A stretch of 64,000 nucleotides of DNA from Clavelina lepadiformis. Its lineage: Eukaryota; Chordata; Ascidiacea; Aplousobranchia; Clavelinidae. Position 1 is the first letter of the stretch; every line of letters starts with the position of its first letter. The translations under genes were made by a program, and so were the position numbers. Under the pieces are notes generated by a model. It was given only the letters and a program-made list of their open reading frames with translations. It was not told the origin of the DNA and ran no database searches. The stretch lies in the NCBI RefSeq assembly GCF_947623445.1, contig NC_135240.1, forward strand, positions 7,192,001 to 7,256,000. The letters are read 5' to 3'. Of this stretch, positions 1 through 12,544 are shown piece after piece.

Positions 1-28
1 TTTTGTCTTATAACATAAAGGACTTTAC

Positions 29-3000
29 CAAAAACAAGTCCTGAAACTATGTATTTTTCATCTTGAACTTGTTCAGGCAGTTTATTGCATGGAATCCAAA
101 AATCTGCGTCTTCTTTGCGCCTGAAAGTTTGAATTTACCGTTTCATATAGGTTAAGTTGATTATGTTTCCAGCTTCTGTTTTGCTTTTAATTTGCATAAT
201 TTTTGAAAAGGAAGATATAGACAAAACTGCATTTGAAGTTCACTTGTATACAATCACACCTTTCTACAAGATATCCTACGAATTCACCATCCCCCATCGT
301 ACTTGGCTTTTTCCATGTGAGATCAACAACGTCATCTAGCATGGATATTATCGTGAGATCTTTGGGCTCGCCCGGTCTTTCTATTATGAAAAACGGCAAT
401 TATAAACATTTCATACCAGTTTATATGTTGAAGGAAAAAGTTTTTGTTTAGTAAGTAAGTCAGATATGATAACTTTAAAGATTCGATTTTGATTCCTGAC
501 GGAGAAAATCGATCGATTCCGTTTCCATCTTTACCTAAAAGTTAACGTACTAAACTTAAGTTTTGCTTCAGGTGACAGGCACAACGGCATAAAGCTGCGC
601 CCGAATAAACCAATGCGCGCAGATTTTGAATTAGTACAACTATAAGCAGATCAATTCTATTTCGCTAACTCCTGTCAGTGTCGCTGTGGAAGAAAGGTAG
701 TAGCTACACAACATTTTTACGCGTACGTATAGGAAATATGGATGTTTAGCTAACACAAATGCTGCTTGTCTCATAATAAATTGTTGTTGGTGTATTATAC
801 GTTGGACTTGTATGGTTTTGTCCAGTATCATACGCATGCCTTGAGTAAAATGTTTAGTCATACTTGCCGTGCTTGAATGATTTGCAAAGTATTCTTAGCG
901 TAAGTTCTACAGGATTAATAATATAAATATTTAATTGTTCCAACCGTTAGAACGAGTTTTTTATCGCTTTATGACAGGAAATCGGAGTGAAACTAACAAT
1001 ATGGTCAATGTTGTAAACAAGTCTTTAACTACCGAATGTGATTGTGGTGAAAAACCATATGTATTTTTGGCACAATAATTGGAAGTAGAAACTAGTTGCT
1101 AGTTGCATAATACAAACTCTCCCGCCTAATATTTTAGAAAGCGACATAAAGGCTTGACGTAGGCAAGAGATAGGCTCGGTTTGCCGTTTGTTTTGTCCTG
1201 ATCGATAAAATGCTAGCATTCATGCATAGATTTTCAGTATTTACGAAAAAGTTGGTACGAATGCGTGCTGTGTGTTATTCCGCATTTTAAAAGTCAATTT
1301 TAATTGATTGTTTTTAGAATCAATTAGAACCAATTTCTATGTTTAACTCTGACATTTGTGATGTTTCCGCAAGGAAATGCGTTAAACTTTTAAACAATGA
1401 ATAAACTCACCTGGGTCCTTTGCCTGAATTCTTCCAGGCATAATTTTCCAATCTCCACAGCCAACCTCATTACACGCTCTCAAACGGAATTCGTACTTTT
1501 CTCCTGAATTTAGGTTATCGATGGTAAAGTGACGTTGACTGAGTGGCTTGTTGTTTACTGGACGAAATTTTCCACCGCAGGGTCGACTAAAGAAAATGCA
1601 ATTAGGTATGATAGGCAACTGTGAAAGTGTTTCACTGCATATAGCTTGGTTGTTGAGAGTGTGTCGTTCCGTTGCTTACTATTCCAAGTAATAACCGGTA
1701 ACTCGAGATCCGCCATCCGTACTTGGTGGTTCCCAACAAAGTTTTATTGAATTTTTCGTCACACAAGGTTTGCCTTTATCGTCAGCAACGCGGAATATTC
1801 CTTGTACTCCACCCCACCAATTAGGTGGTTCTGAAGAAGAAAATGCTGTTTTTGAATTTTACTTTTTGATTATGGTCTTCGCATACGCAATTACGCATTG
1901 TAATTTTGCTTTCTGCAGTTAGTGTGAAAATGAAATGAGGATTTATATATAAATGGTGTGCAAAAAATCAAACTCATTTCTTCAAATAGGACTTACGCAT
2001 TCCATCACTAGCCAGTATAGGTTCACTAGGTTCGGAAAAAGTGCTTGTACCGAACTTGTTAACGGCTCTCACTCTAAACATATATTTTTCTCCTTCTTCA
2101 AGCTCGCCTATTGGATATTGAGTGTATCTGTAATCCAATATAGCGAAATTATTTGCTTATTTGTGAACACACCACGTTGCACGAATTTAAATGCTTTTAG
2201 TTGGAACCACTATTTTCGATTACCTGACTGGCGAGTTGCTTGCGCTAAGCCAAACGTCGGTTCCTAGCTTTCTGTTTTCAATAAAATACCGAACTTGCTC
2301 GCCACCAGATTTTGCAGGAGGAGTCCAACCTATTTCGATGTATTCGCGTTTTGCCTGTGATGTAATATCATTTGCTTACTTGCTGTGCGCTTGGAGATGA
2401 AAAAAAAACTATTAATGCAAGTTGCAACACTCACATTTAAACATGAGACGTCTCTTGGCGGCGTTGGCGGGCCTCTGTGTTTAATGTCACCCTCAGATAG
2501 GTCCTGCTTCATCATTTGTTGAAATGCTGCTTGGTTGTCCTTTTCCACCGGCAACTGTTGAGCTTGTTCAAGCATGTCTTTATATTATAAAGTTTAGGTA
2601 GGTTGCTATTGTATTACAGTAAGTCACTGTCGCATGTGCTCATGCTACCTTAAGATGAGTTTTGAAATGTACCTTGTACAGTTATTTTTTCTGTGGTCTC
2701 GCTTGGTTCACTCTCACCTGCGCCGTTTACAGCTCGTACTCTAAACCTGCACCAACCAGATGTTAAGCTTTCACTACCGCAACAAATACAAGAAAGGCAA
2801 CGCATTAAGAATTAAGATCACTTTTAACATTTTTGGCATACTTGTAAGACTTTCCATTGCTTAGGCCGGTCACCGGATAGGGATCAGTTGTGTGCAATGG
2901 TTCGGACGTGACACATTGCCAGTTTTCGTTGTCTCCGTCACAAAACTCAATCAAATATCCGTCTATCTCGTCATTTTCCGGCGCGCTCCATTTCACGAAA

Positions 3001-6000
3001 ACACAGTCGCCGCTGGATGACGGCTGTGCGCTAATTTCGGTTGGAACTCCTGCAAAAAGAATTTGCTTAGCCCAATGGCATATATTGCGGAATCCAATAA
3101 AAGCAGAAAGCATTTTATTACCGGGAACATTGTCTGGATCTTCCTCTTCAATGAAAATGTCATCAGTTTCTGGTGGAATCAATGTTTCAGGGTCTACAAG
3201 TTCTGCCAAGTAAACGCATATGAAAGTATCGAGGATAGGGTTTATGTGTTTTACCTGGCTTGAACGCAAAACTTGCACGCTACAGATTTTTACTTCAAAT
3301 TTCCATTCTCGTGGAAATGACATAAAAAGTTTGTACCTAATGGCAACCGTGGTGTTCCAGGATCTCTCATGGCTACAGGCCCCACTGGCATGGATGCTGG
3401 GCTACGTCCCCACCGATTGAACGCTCGAACTCTGAAAAAGTAAACCTGGCTCTCTTCCAAACCCATGATAGGTGTCTTGGTCAATCTTACCAATTTCTTG
3501 TTGGCCGGACGCCAAACACTTGAACCAGCTTCTGCCCTATTGCATCGAAGGAGTAACATAAGTCGTTTAATTTACAGTTAGTTACTCCAAAATTCGTTTA
3601 CATTTATAACAGTGACGATCAAGCATCTACTTTTCAATTAAATAGCCTTGAATGGGTGCCCCGCCAAAGTGACCCAAATATCCAGGGGGTTTCCAGCTAA
3701 GGACTACGAAGTTGCGCGTTGCGTCGCTAAATTGTACCCCAGTTGGAGCGGAAGGAGGTGCATTGACCCCATGCACGGAGAGAAAACATCGCGATGTCGA
3801 TGCTCCGCAGGAGTTGTAGGCACGGCAAACGTATTCCCCTGAACAAGTACAGTAAAAATCTTCGGTTATTGCACCTCAGTGGATTTGCTTAGGTATACAT
3901 TTATAAACTGTTTTGCGATAATGTAGATTGTAGACTATGCAAAAAGTGCTACCTTCGTCGTCAGCGTAGGCTCGAAGAATTGTTAGCGATGCAACTTTGC
4001 CATCAAAGTCCGTTTGAATATGGTTTATTTTGTCGTCCAGATTACGACCTGCAGGGTTATAGGCCTACGTTAATGGTACGACAAATAACAACATTGTTGT
4101 TATTTTTTTGTGGTTAGGTTAAACCTATTGATAAAATCGGTAAAGTCAATCCTTATCGTGAAAACAATAACAGCAGCTTATATTTACTTGTGCATGGCTT
4201 TCGTTCACTGAATGGAGTAATCGGTAAATAATTAATTAATACGACTATTTTCGTGGCTTTGTTTGGTGTCTGACTAACTAACCGTTAAGCGTCCAAAACA
4301 CTTCCGGTGCTGGTTTTCCATCCACGTGGCACGTAAGAATCACTGCGTCACCTTCGTTGACTTTTTTGTTGAAGAGCCTCGTTACAAAGCGAGGATATCC
4401 TAAAAAGAAAATAACAGGTTGCAATTTTCAAATTATACGGTCTACACTTCTACGCACATCGGAAAATAATTTCCCGACCGTTTTTAGTCGAGTAGGTTTA
4501 TTTACATTGCATTTATTTCACAATGCAACTCACATTGCTTTAAATAGCTTGCTTAACGAGTTAATTTTCAGTTGATTTAGCTTGCCAACTTGTTTAATAT
4601 CATACATTAGAACTAGAACAAACTGTAAACCAGACCGCAAACATGTTCTTATGTGGGTTGGAAGTTCAGAGAAATGGCCTTCAATAGCTTAACTAATTGT
4701 GGCAGTGAGCAGGTTTAGTGTTTGGCTTAATAGAACACAAATGAAATAGCAATGTGTCCCTGAAAAACTTTGTCATACTCAGCATAAAGTAATTTCCGCA
4801 TTACAAGCAATTCTTTTCTTACAGCAGACAAACACGAGTCTATTTTTTCTATATTAGGCCAGCATAGCCAATTGTTGTGAGTTGTCGACCGTCACAAACT
4901 AACTTCCTGTGAAGTGACCTCATTTACTTTTTGCTATTCGCTTGCCTTGCTAGCTTTAAAACCTCAATGAACTTGCAATTAAAAGGATTTCCAAAAAAGG
5001 TTCTTTCGCAAGTTGCTGACGGTTGGCTGGTAGATATCATAGCTTGCAAAATAATTAGCGAAGACCGTGTATAGAAGTTGTAATAAGGAGGTACTAAGAG
5101 TTAGCCTGCATCTTTTTGATTTAAAGAATATTTTGTGGATTTACTTCCACAGCGTTTTGATGAGCTTTTGCCACATTCCAGGGTGCTATATCGGTAAATT
5201 ACGTGGAAGTGCCCAGCGGAATAACATTGAAGAGTGTAGTGAACTAAAAGTTTAGGCTGAAAAGTAAATATACATTTGTTTGCAAAGTTTATCGTTTTTG
5301 TATTAACGTATCTTGCGACATACCCTCCAGTTCAACTGTGCGGTTCATGGGTTAAACATATTCCTGATTTTGTGGCTAAATGAAGTAACATTTGCAGAAA
5401 TTTAACCCCATGAGTCAACTGTTAGGTTTGAGAGTTAATTTAAGATTGAAACTTGATTGAAACGTTTTCTGGAGACCGATTGATAATATTTTGATATAAA
5501 GTTCTTAAAACATTGATAACGGCGTAAAGCTTTTGAACTAGGAAAAGATGTTCGTTGAGAGACCAAAATAATGATTAACTTGGTACTTCATAGCCGCATT
5601 TTGAACTATACAGTGTTTTCAGGTGCACTCAGGCGTGAATGTTGAAATGCAAGTTCCATCTGTTGTACCGGTACTGCGTTTAAGAGGTTGCTTTTCTGTG
5701 GCGTTTGATGTCCTGTTTAATAGTTTGTTGTAGTTATAAGCAAACCACAATTTTGAAACTAATCAATATATTGTGTAATTGATCTGAATGCGTTGCAGGA
5801 AATATTCTTTAGTCATTGTAAAGAACTGAAAATTACATCGTGTAATTAATACCAGGAAAAAAAGAAAGCGTTTTTGCATTGTGTCGCAATGGCAGATGAC
5901 AGATGCGTTATTAACGTAAACGTACAGTCGGACATATTTATGTTCCATCCAAACAAGTTAAGCTTTGATGATGCAAAAAACTATTGTCAACAACACGGAA

Positions 6001-9000
6001 GTAAACTTGCGATAATGGAAGACCGCAAGTTTTTTAACCACGCATCCACGTTGACGCCTTACAAGAGATGTGTTGAGAAATATTACACCATCGGCCTGGT
6101 GAAACGCCCGGATTCAAGTAGTTACGTGTGGCTAGATGGTCGTCCATACAATGATGAATTCGGTGGCATTAACGAAGTAACTTACACTGATTGCCGACGT
6201 GTTGCCATGGAAGCTACTGGTGTTAACCATCCTGTACTTTACGCGTTTGCATGCGGCGAACCCTTGCCCTTTGTCTGCTTTACTTCTGCAACTGAAACAA
6301 CAAGTACTACATCGAAAAAGAACCGAACTACAACGTCTACTAATCCCTTAACTACTACGGTTGGCACTAAATCAAGTACTACTAGAAATCCTGCGCAGCA
6401 AAGCGACCGAAAAACTAAAGTAAGTCGTATTTCTTCGACATCTTTCAAACCCACTAGTTGGCATACTACAAGAAAAATTACCGATTTAACGGTGCCGATT
6501 ATAGCAACACAATCAGTGTCCACTCTCTACAAGTCTGTTGGTCGGTCTTCGCAAAACATTACAACCGCATTTCCTCTACAAACCCCCCGTGTAGAATCTT
6601 CCAACATCAATACGCAAGCACACAGTATCAACTATCCACTGATAATAGGCCTGGCTGTATCAGTGTTAATGCTCTTGTTACTGATCTTGGCAGTGCTGTA
6701 TAAGTGGAGCCGATCGTCGTCGAAAACTACACGTTCTGTTTCTGAATATGCATTTGCAATGGAGGCTCTAAATACTCAGCCAGTGACCACCGCGACATCC
6801 CGTTCGAACAGAACAACAACGACCGGATACGAACTTATGAGAGGATTTGCCAACAGCAATGTTTATGAAACTCCACCAACATTTGAACTCAGTCAACAAC
6901 CGTCATGTTCTGCAACTCAGGAGAGTGAGGACACATTGGACCATCATGAGTATCACGGCATTGAAAAGATCACAGGCTGCAACGCAGGTGTGTACGAGGC
7001 GGCTTTAGATGTGAATGCTGACCCGAGCGTTAGTTACTCTTTAATGAATACAAATGTGCTCGATCAAACTGTTTACAGCGAGATAGTTGATAATAATCAA
7101 GAGGAAAAGGAAAGAGCCAATGATGAAAAAACGGAATACGTTAACTGGTCTTAAACGGTGATTCCAAAGAAGTTGACTTTACATCTTACTCACGATACGT
7201 TGTCTTTTGATTTTGTTGCATATTTCCCACACATTTGGGTTCTTGGTGTACTTTTACTTAACTTTTTGTGCCTTTATTTTTTTGAACCTGTCCGCAGTTA
7301 TCTTGGTATAACGACGTTGTTTGTTTTGCCACTTGCATAAGCGCTGGTTGTTCTCACAATTGCTGACTACTCAAGTTCAAACGCAAACTTTGCCTGGAAA
7401 ACTAATTCAGTATTTAAAAGTGTTTTGGTGGGCTAGAAGTCTGTGTAATATGTTTTGTATTGTTAGCCATGATGAATCACATAGATATTTCAGGTAAATT
7501 GCTATTTTGCAACCAAGTTGCTGTTTTCCTGTAAGCGACCTTTGATCTGCTCTTTGCTTCAAGAAAATTGAAAACGAATGACTGATGAATGACTAAAAAA
7601 ATTAATTAAGTGACGTCAAAACGTCACGAGGCCAGATGCTGAGTAGAATTGCTGTACTAGACGGTTATTGCATACCAATTAATGAGGAGATTTTCAAAAA
7701 AGAAATGTTTAGGCAAAAGAGAAGAAATTTTGGTTAGATGTCATAAACTAAAGCGAATGTTGTGCTCTTTGCACAAAGTCGCCGGGTATGCCAATAAGAA
7801 ATTGGTCATTTAAACTGCAAGAGATTGAAAAACGGCTACTTGGCTGCATCGTTGTGTTGCTGCTCATTAATTATGGAGTAACAGTTGCGCCGACTTGTTT
7901 TCGAAAACAATGTTAACACAACGTTATAAAGAAATGTTACAGAAAATATTTTTACAACATCACTTGGAGACACACGCACACACTTAGATGCAAGTTGAAA
8001 TATCATATGACAAAACGCGAACCGTTTTCAACGACAGGGTGCAGTTATTTATAGCTGTTTTAAATTAATGCTACAATTATTTTCGCAAACGGCATATGGA
8101 TGCGAAAGAAACAAACTCAAACATTTACGTTTAGATCTACGCTTCCCGTATAGCCAAGAAAAGTTTTGGTTAAATATAGCTAAAAACATTAGGAGAAATC
8201 ATCCTTCGTCCACTTTTGCACTGTCAGCACTATGCTGTCTTGCACTTTTCATTTCAATAATATCTTCTGAAATTAACGCGCCTTTTGGCGAAAAATCAGA
8301 AGACGCATTTGCTGGCGTAACGTCAAGATTACCCATCAAACATTCACCAAACTCTTCACATGTTACGCTTTTTGTAATGGGTTTCACAGTTTTAGTTTCA
8401 TCGCTTTCATCTTCTGACGTTCTGCGTGACTTACGAACAGCTTGTACCTTGTCTTCTTGAACGCTTAGTGTACAGGTCTTTAGAGGTTGGCTTTTACCGG
8501 GTATACGGAACTTAAGAGTGCTTTCAAATTTTCCGTCTCCAACCGCCACACTTTTGCCCGAATATGTAACTTTCGTTGCGACAGATTGTTCTGGTTGACC
8601 TTTAGGCTCAGTTGGTTCAGTTTCGGTCGAATCTATTTCATTTTTCACCGTGTCTTCAGACTCTAAAAGACAAAGAACTTTCCACAACTTTCATTTGTTT
8701 GGTGATGTGCAAGCGATTAACAAATGGCTCGATATGATAGCTGTGTGAGGAAAACTCTGCAGCAGGGCTATAAACAATGAACGATCATGGTGACAAATGA
8801 ACAGTTTGCATCAACTCAAACCGAATTAGCAGTTAGCAGACGCGTGCTGCTGAAGGGCTCAAGCATTCATTAAAACAGCTGTAATTTGTTACTTAGCTAG
8901 ACATGCTTATCGCAGTTATTGAAGTCGAACATCGCAGCTGACTTAAAACTGACATAACTAATTAACTGACTTCAACTCTTCGTCCTAACGAGCTACACAC

Positions 9001-12000
9001 CACTGCAGTTATGTAACAGTTTGTTCACTGCTTTCTGTATATATTCTATTGGCTGACTGTCTAATTTGTTGGCGACAGGTAGGCTTGTGTTTCTTAACAT
9101 TCATCCATAAAAAGTTAAATAATTTCAGCAGTACTGGCAGGCAGATGACAATGACAAACGCAGTGAGACTTAATAATGTTGAATTAATTTCATGAATGCT
9201 ATTTTGCACTCAGCAAATGAACTTAACGGCAACGTTAAATACTTTTCAGTCAATGTAGTTGAAAAGAGAATTGGAGCAAAAGTTGTTTGGAAATGATTAT
9301 GTAAACAAAACATGATAAAACTGAAAGTTGTTTTTGTGTTATTCAAATCGTTTAGATCTAATACAACAAGAACGTCATACCTGCAACATTTAAATTTTCA
9401 ACATCCGGGTAGTCGGTGGGTTTCTTCATGTTGTATCCAGATTTGATGTCGTAATATCCTACCTTTCCGTCGTCATACCGACGTACAAGCAGCGTTGCAT
9501 AGCTCGATATCTCCCCCTTGTGGTTTTGCGCAGACACTCGGTATGTTCCGGAATCTTCTAAGCAAGCTCTGTATAAGGAAAAATTACAATCACTTTTAAA
9601 GAAACATCTGAAGCCAACAGAAATGTGCCTGTTATAACTTATTTCTGTTAAGTTATTCGTAAAACGTTCTGAAAGTGCTGGTTTCTACCGCATCCTATTT
9701 ATGGCATGCGTGGCCAATATTGTCTGTTTTGTTTGGTGAACTTACTTAAATATCTCTAGTGTATGCACTCCGAATTGGTTCGATATTCTGACTACTCCAG
9801 GTTCCTTGAGCATGGGCTCAATAGCAACCATATTGTGGTACCAGGTAATTTTAGGTTCAGGAGTCCCTTTGATCGTGCAGGTAAACTTCACGTACATCTG
9901 TTGTAGGAAAGCATTGCATTGAAGGGAGTTGTATCGCAAGTGGGCTCAGTTAGTTATTCATACTCAGTTATTGCTACCTTCTCCCATATGACGTGCGAGC
10001 GTAATTTCATGTCGAACATTGGAGCACGTGCGAATCGATCACGTGACCTGTCGATGGGATCTCGATTGATTTCAACCGACTGACGAGTTGGGCCTCGAGT
10101 CCTGTATCTGTTGAAAGAGTGATTTTACATACTGCAGGCAAACAATAAACTAGGCATGAGGCACACTGAAAGGCAATTCATGACTTAAAACTGCCTCCTT
10201 ATACAGGACATCGGATGACGTTACATCTGTAGTTACTCAAAGGTATCTACGTATTAAACCTACTGGTATTTCTTGTTTTTCAACTGCCGGAGATCATCGT
10301 CATCTTCAATAGCGAACTTTTTTCTCGTAGCAATGTATGATGCCACTTCGCGTATAGCTGGCTCTTCTTCAGCCAATGCGTCATCTGGGCGTCTGACAAC
10401 AACAAAATACCCGCAAGTAATATAAGAACATGGCAAATTGACCTACGTTTAGTTTGTGAAAGACTCACACCTTCGAGACACAGGCATAGTGTAGCTTTTG
10501 TTGGTGTCGTCACTGTAATCGCGTTTTCGCGAACGTTGCACTCTTCCTGGAAGCTTGTCGTTTTCGAACATGAGATCAGTTGACGCTCGAGAGCGCTGTC
10601 TAATTTCCGGATAAGCATCCTCTTCATCTACGTCACGTCTCATTCGTGACGTATTGATTCGAGTTGGAACAATCGATTCGTCTTCATCATCCCAGCGTCT
10701 TGATTGTGACGTCACGTAGCGATGACTTTGTTGCATTACGATTGGCTCCTCATCTTCTTCATAATATCGCCTTTGTGACGTCGCTTTACGATCTCTTGGC
10801 GTCATGACCACTTCATCGTCATGTCCGTCAAAGTAATCTTCTCCCACGTCTCGCGTTGACGTCATAGAGCGACGGGCAAGATAATAAGGATCTTCTTCGT
10901 CTAATTCACCGCAAAGTGCGAGAGCATGTCTGACAGGTCCACTTAGTTTCTCTTTCCTAACAAAACGGTAATTTATCTGTTTCAATGGAGCTTGACTTTG
11001 TAAATATGTTTCTTTGCATAAATTACAATTACTTGGCGTAATGGCACGTTGATTCACATTAGACATATTGTCTAAATTATTTTCACAACTGCTTAATTAA
11101 TTTGACTGATAAAATAATAATTATCCAGAATAGCGTGGTCCAACTTCTTTTCATCGCGGGCCAAAATCAAATAATTTTTTTATCTTGCGGGCCAATGTTT
11201 TTAAATCAGAACTGAAGAAATGTGACATTGATATTAGAACTGAAAAAAGTTCTCTTTTTTAATTAAAACTGAAATTAGAATAGTTCAAAATTTTTAGCTA
11301 TTAATGCTGATCAATGTGACATCTGCGGTCGAGGTTCTTCCCCGACAATAGCGACTATCAAAGCTGACTATCAGTTCGCGGGCCAAAAAATCGGTGCTCG
11401 CGGGCCTGCAGTCGGACCACGCTGAATGCCAGATTAAGCTTAGGTTTTAACTTTAATAAGCCGGTACCTTTGTAAGTACGGACTTTCATCTCTTTCCCTT
11501 CTACCAAGCACAGGTGGGGAGTAGGTCTGCAAAAGAAAGTCATAAATCAACCGGGACTTTATTAAGGATATGAGTTGTTTTCATGATAAAGTCATAAACG
11601 TGTTTGTTGTTCTTCTGGCCTAGAACAATCTACAGCAGGGGTTCCCAACTGGGGGTACAAGATTAAACATCAAGGGGTACGAAGATCCTTGGGCCACAGA
11701 GCAGCTTTTCAAACATCGCTTTTGAAATACCGGTTTAACGTTTAATTGAGCTATAAAAGCAATATAATTTAGCAATATTTATATGAAAAATTCCATCAGA
11801 ATTTTTTTGGGGGTACGAAGAATGCTCTGACCTGACAAAGGGGTACGAGCAGAAAAAAATGTTGGGAACCCCGGATCTACAGTATTTACTTGAATGGAAT
11901 GGCTTCTATTTTTTTTCGAAAACGTATTTCAAATCAAGGGCGCCCCCTTTTCTTGTCATAATAAATGTATTTGACTTGTACCCTATGCACTTAAATTGCT

Positions 12001-12544
12001 CTGCTAATTACCCTATTAATCAGTAGTTTATCTCACTGTTTCGAGTTTTCTTTGTTGACAAGACAAAGGTTTCACACCTCCAAGTCGTACGCTGCAGGTT
12101 TTTCAATACGGTAATTTTAGCACCATCTCATGCGGATTAAATACAAGGGTGCTCGAAATCAAGTAAATGCGGCGCACATTTGCGCACAATAGTTAAAGCT
12201 GTATATCCTGCACTGCGATTGATAGCAGCTACTTCATAGCTGAGTAATTTACCTCCAGTGGGGAATAATTTCTTCGGTTTGATTTTCCAAGCTTGGAAAG
12301 ATGGAGAGGAGAGCTCACTTGCGACATCACGTGATCATCATCTTCGTCATCTCCATATCTGACAAATTATTCACGTGACTAGCTACTTAAATATATCGAC
12401 TAAATCTTAATATTCTACCAGATTTTAAAATGTCGCATTAGCAAACCTTCTGTGACGTGCAAAATCACGCGACGAACCCGGGCGAGTAGTAAACGAATAT
12501 TCATCGTTTCCACGACGACGAAAATTAGCATTGCGCACCGGCAT
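29..12544 (-). CDS. Myomesin-like M-band protein, N-terminal part (23 exons; continues beyond left edge)
   Basis: Structural sarcomere protein expected to cross-link thick filaments at the M-band. Exons (5' to 3'): 12544-12447, 12358-12319, 11526-11468, 10956-10471, 10392-10264, 10107-9978, 9897-9746, 9568-9381, 8662-8333, 4399-4283, 4048-3953, 3838-3631, 3536-3337, 3202-3122, 3049-2842, 2773-2673, 2577-2435, 2354-2224, 2127-1997, 1830-1680, 1586-1411, 380-260, 120-29. All 22 junctions keep frame, giving 1189 codons. Order: charged N-terminus (1-314), Ig (about 315-395), novel linker (428-537), Ig (538-635), then five FN3 domains from about 640, the last cut by the window edge. The stretch RAPMFDMKLRSHVIWEK followed by Ig motifs FGVHTLEIFK and TLLVRRY closely follows vertebrate myomesin around its first Ig. 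The acidic FN1-FN2 linker ending DNVPG also fits. Start ATG 12544 opens MPVRNANFRRRG. Titin-family or M-protein relatives are alternatives, but the N-terminal match favours myomesin. Confidence 0.82.
4400..8332. other. Large intron 9 of the myomesin-like gene
   Basis: This 3.9 kb intron separates the 330-nt linker exon (8662-8333; donor ATGG|GTAATC) from the second Ig exon (acceptor TTTTTAG|GATATC at 4399). It contains the C-type-lectin receptor gene on the opposite strand. Outside that gene (4400-5888 and 7155-8332) I see no further coding exon. Confidence 0.7.
5889..7154 (+). CDS. Single-pass C-type-lectin-like receptor with tyrosine-rich cytoplasmic tail
   Basis: Uninterrupted 421-codon frame from ATG 5889 inside intron 9 of the minus-strand myomesin-like gene. 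The first ~130 residues form a C-type-lectin-like domain: LSFDDAKNYCQQHGSKLAIM, then VWLDG, a second-half DCRR cysteine and terminal LPFVCF. The EPN/QPD and WND calcium-sugar motifs are not seen, so carbohydrate binding is doubtful. A Ser/Thr-rich mucin-like stalk follows to about residue 245, then a transmembrane helix (IIGLAVSVLMLLLLILAVL, ~252-270), then a 150-residue tail with eight tyrosines. These include TVYSEI (ITSM-like, TxYxxI) and TEYVNW (YxN, Grb2-SH2 type). No signal peptide is present. An AG at 5893-5894 could accept an upstream signal exon, which I could not identify, so the true 5' end is uncertain. Likely an adhesion or immune-type signalling receptor; the ligand is unknown. 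Confidence 0.72.
   Translation: MADDRCVINVNVQSDIFMFHPNKLSFDDAKNYCQQHGSKLAIMEDRKFFNHASTLTPYKRCVEKYYTIGLVKRPDSSSYVWLDGRPYNDEFGGINEVTYTDCRRVAMEATGVNHPVLYAFACGEPLPFVCFTSATETTSTTSKKNRTTTSTNPLTTTVGTKSSTTRNPAQQSDRKTKVSRISSTSFKPTSWHTTRKITDLTVPIIATQSVSTLYKSVGRSSQNITTAFPLQTPRVESSNINTQAHSINYPLIIGLAVSVLMLLLLILAVLYKWSRSSSKTTRSVSEYAFAMEALNTQPVTTATSRSNRTTTTGYELMRGFANSNVYETPPTFELSQQPSCSATQESEDTLDHHEYHGIEKITGCNAGVYEAALDVNADPSVSYSLMNTNVLDQTVYSEIVDNNQEEKERANDEKTEYVNWS
11132..11423. mobile_element. Short TIR element (MITE-like) in myomesin intron 3
   Basis: The 10-bp inverted ends AGCGTGGTCC (11132-11141) and GGACCACGCT (11414-11423) flank about 290 bp containing several GCGGGCC motifs and no coding frame. The ends resemble hAT-type non-autonomous elements, but I cannot identify a clean target-site duplication. 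Confidence 0.5.
11636..11874. mobile_element. hAT-type MITE with 8-bp target-site duplication
   Basis: A 239-bp non-coding element with terminal inverted repeats CAGGGGTTCCCAAC (left) and GTTGGGAACCCCGG (right). It is flanked by identical 8-bp copies of ATCTACAG at 11628-11635 and 11875-11882. An 8-bp duplication and CAGGGG-type ends are the signature of hAT-superfamily non-autonomous elements. It lies in intron 3 of the minus-strand myomesin-like gene. Confidence 0.85.

Noticed and set aside
2354..2374. Alternative acceptor at 2375 for the third FN3 exon
   Set aside because: It gives the wrong phase after the preceding exon; the acceptor ATCACAG before 2354 restores phase 0.
6239..6523. Hydrophobic minus-strand frame
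   Set aside because: Complement of the Thr-rich stalk of the lectin receptor; its Val/Leu richness comes from ACN codons read backwards.
8068..8460. 130-codon plus-strand frame
   Set aside because: Antisense to the myomesin linker exon; that exon fits both neighbours in phase, the plus frame has no family features.
10280..10627. 115-codon minus-strand frame overlapping two myomesin exons
   Set aside because: Same strand but a different frame, and it reads through a donor and an intron; the spliced frame is acidic, charged and continuous with the rest.
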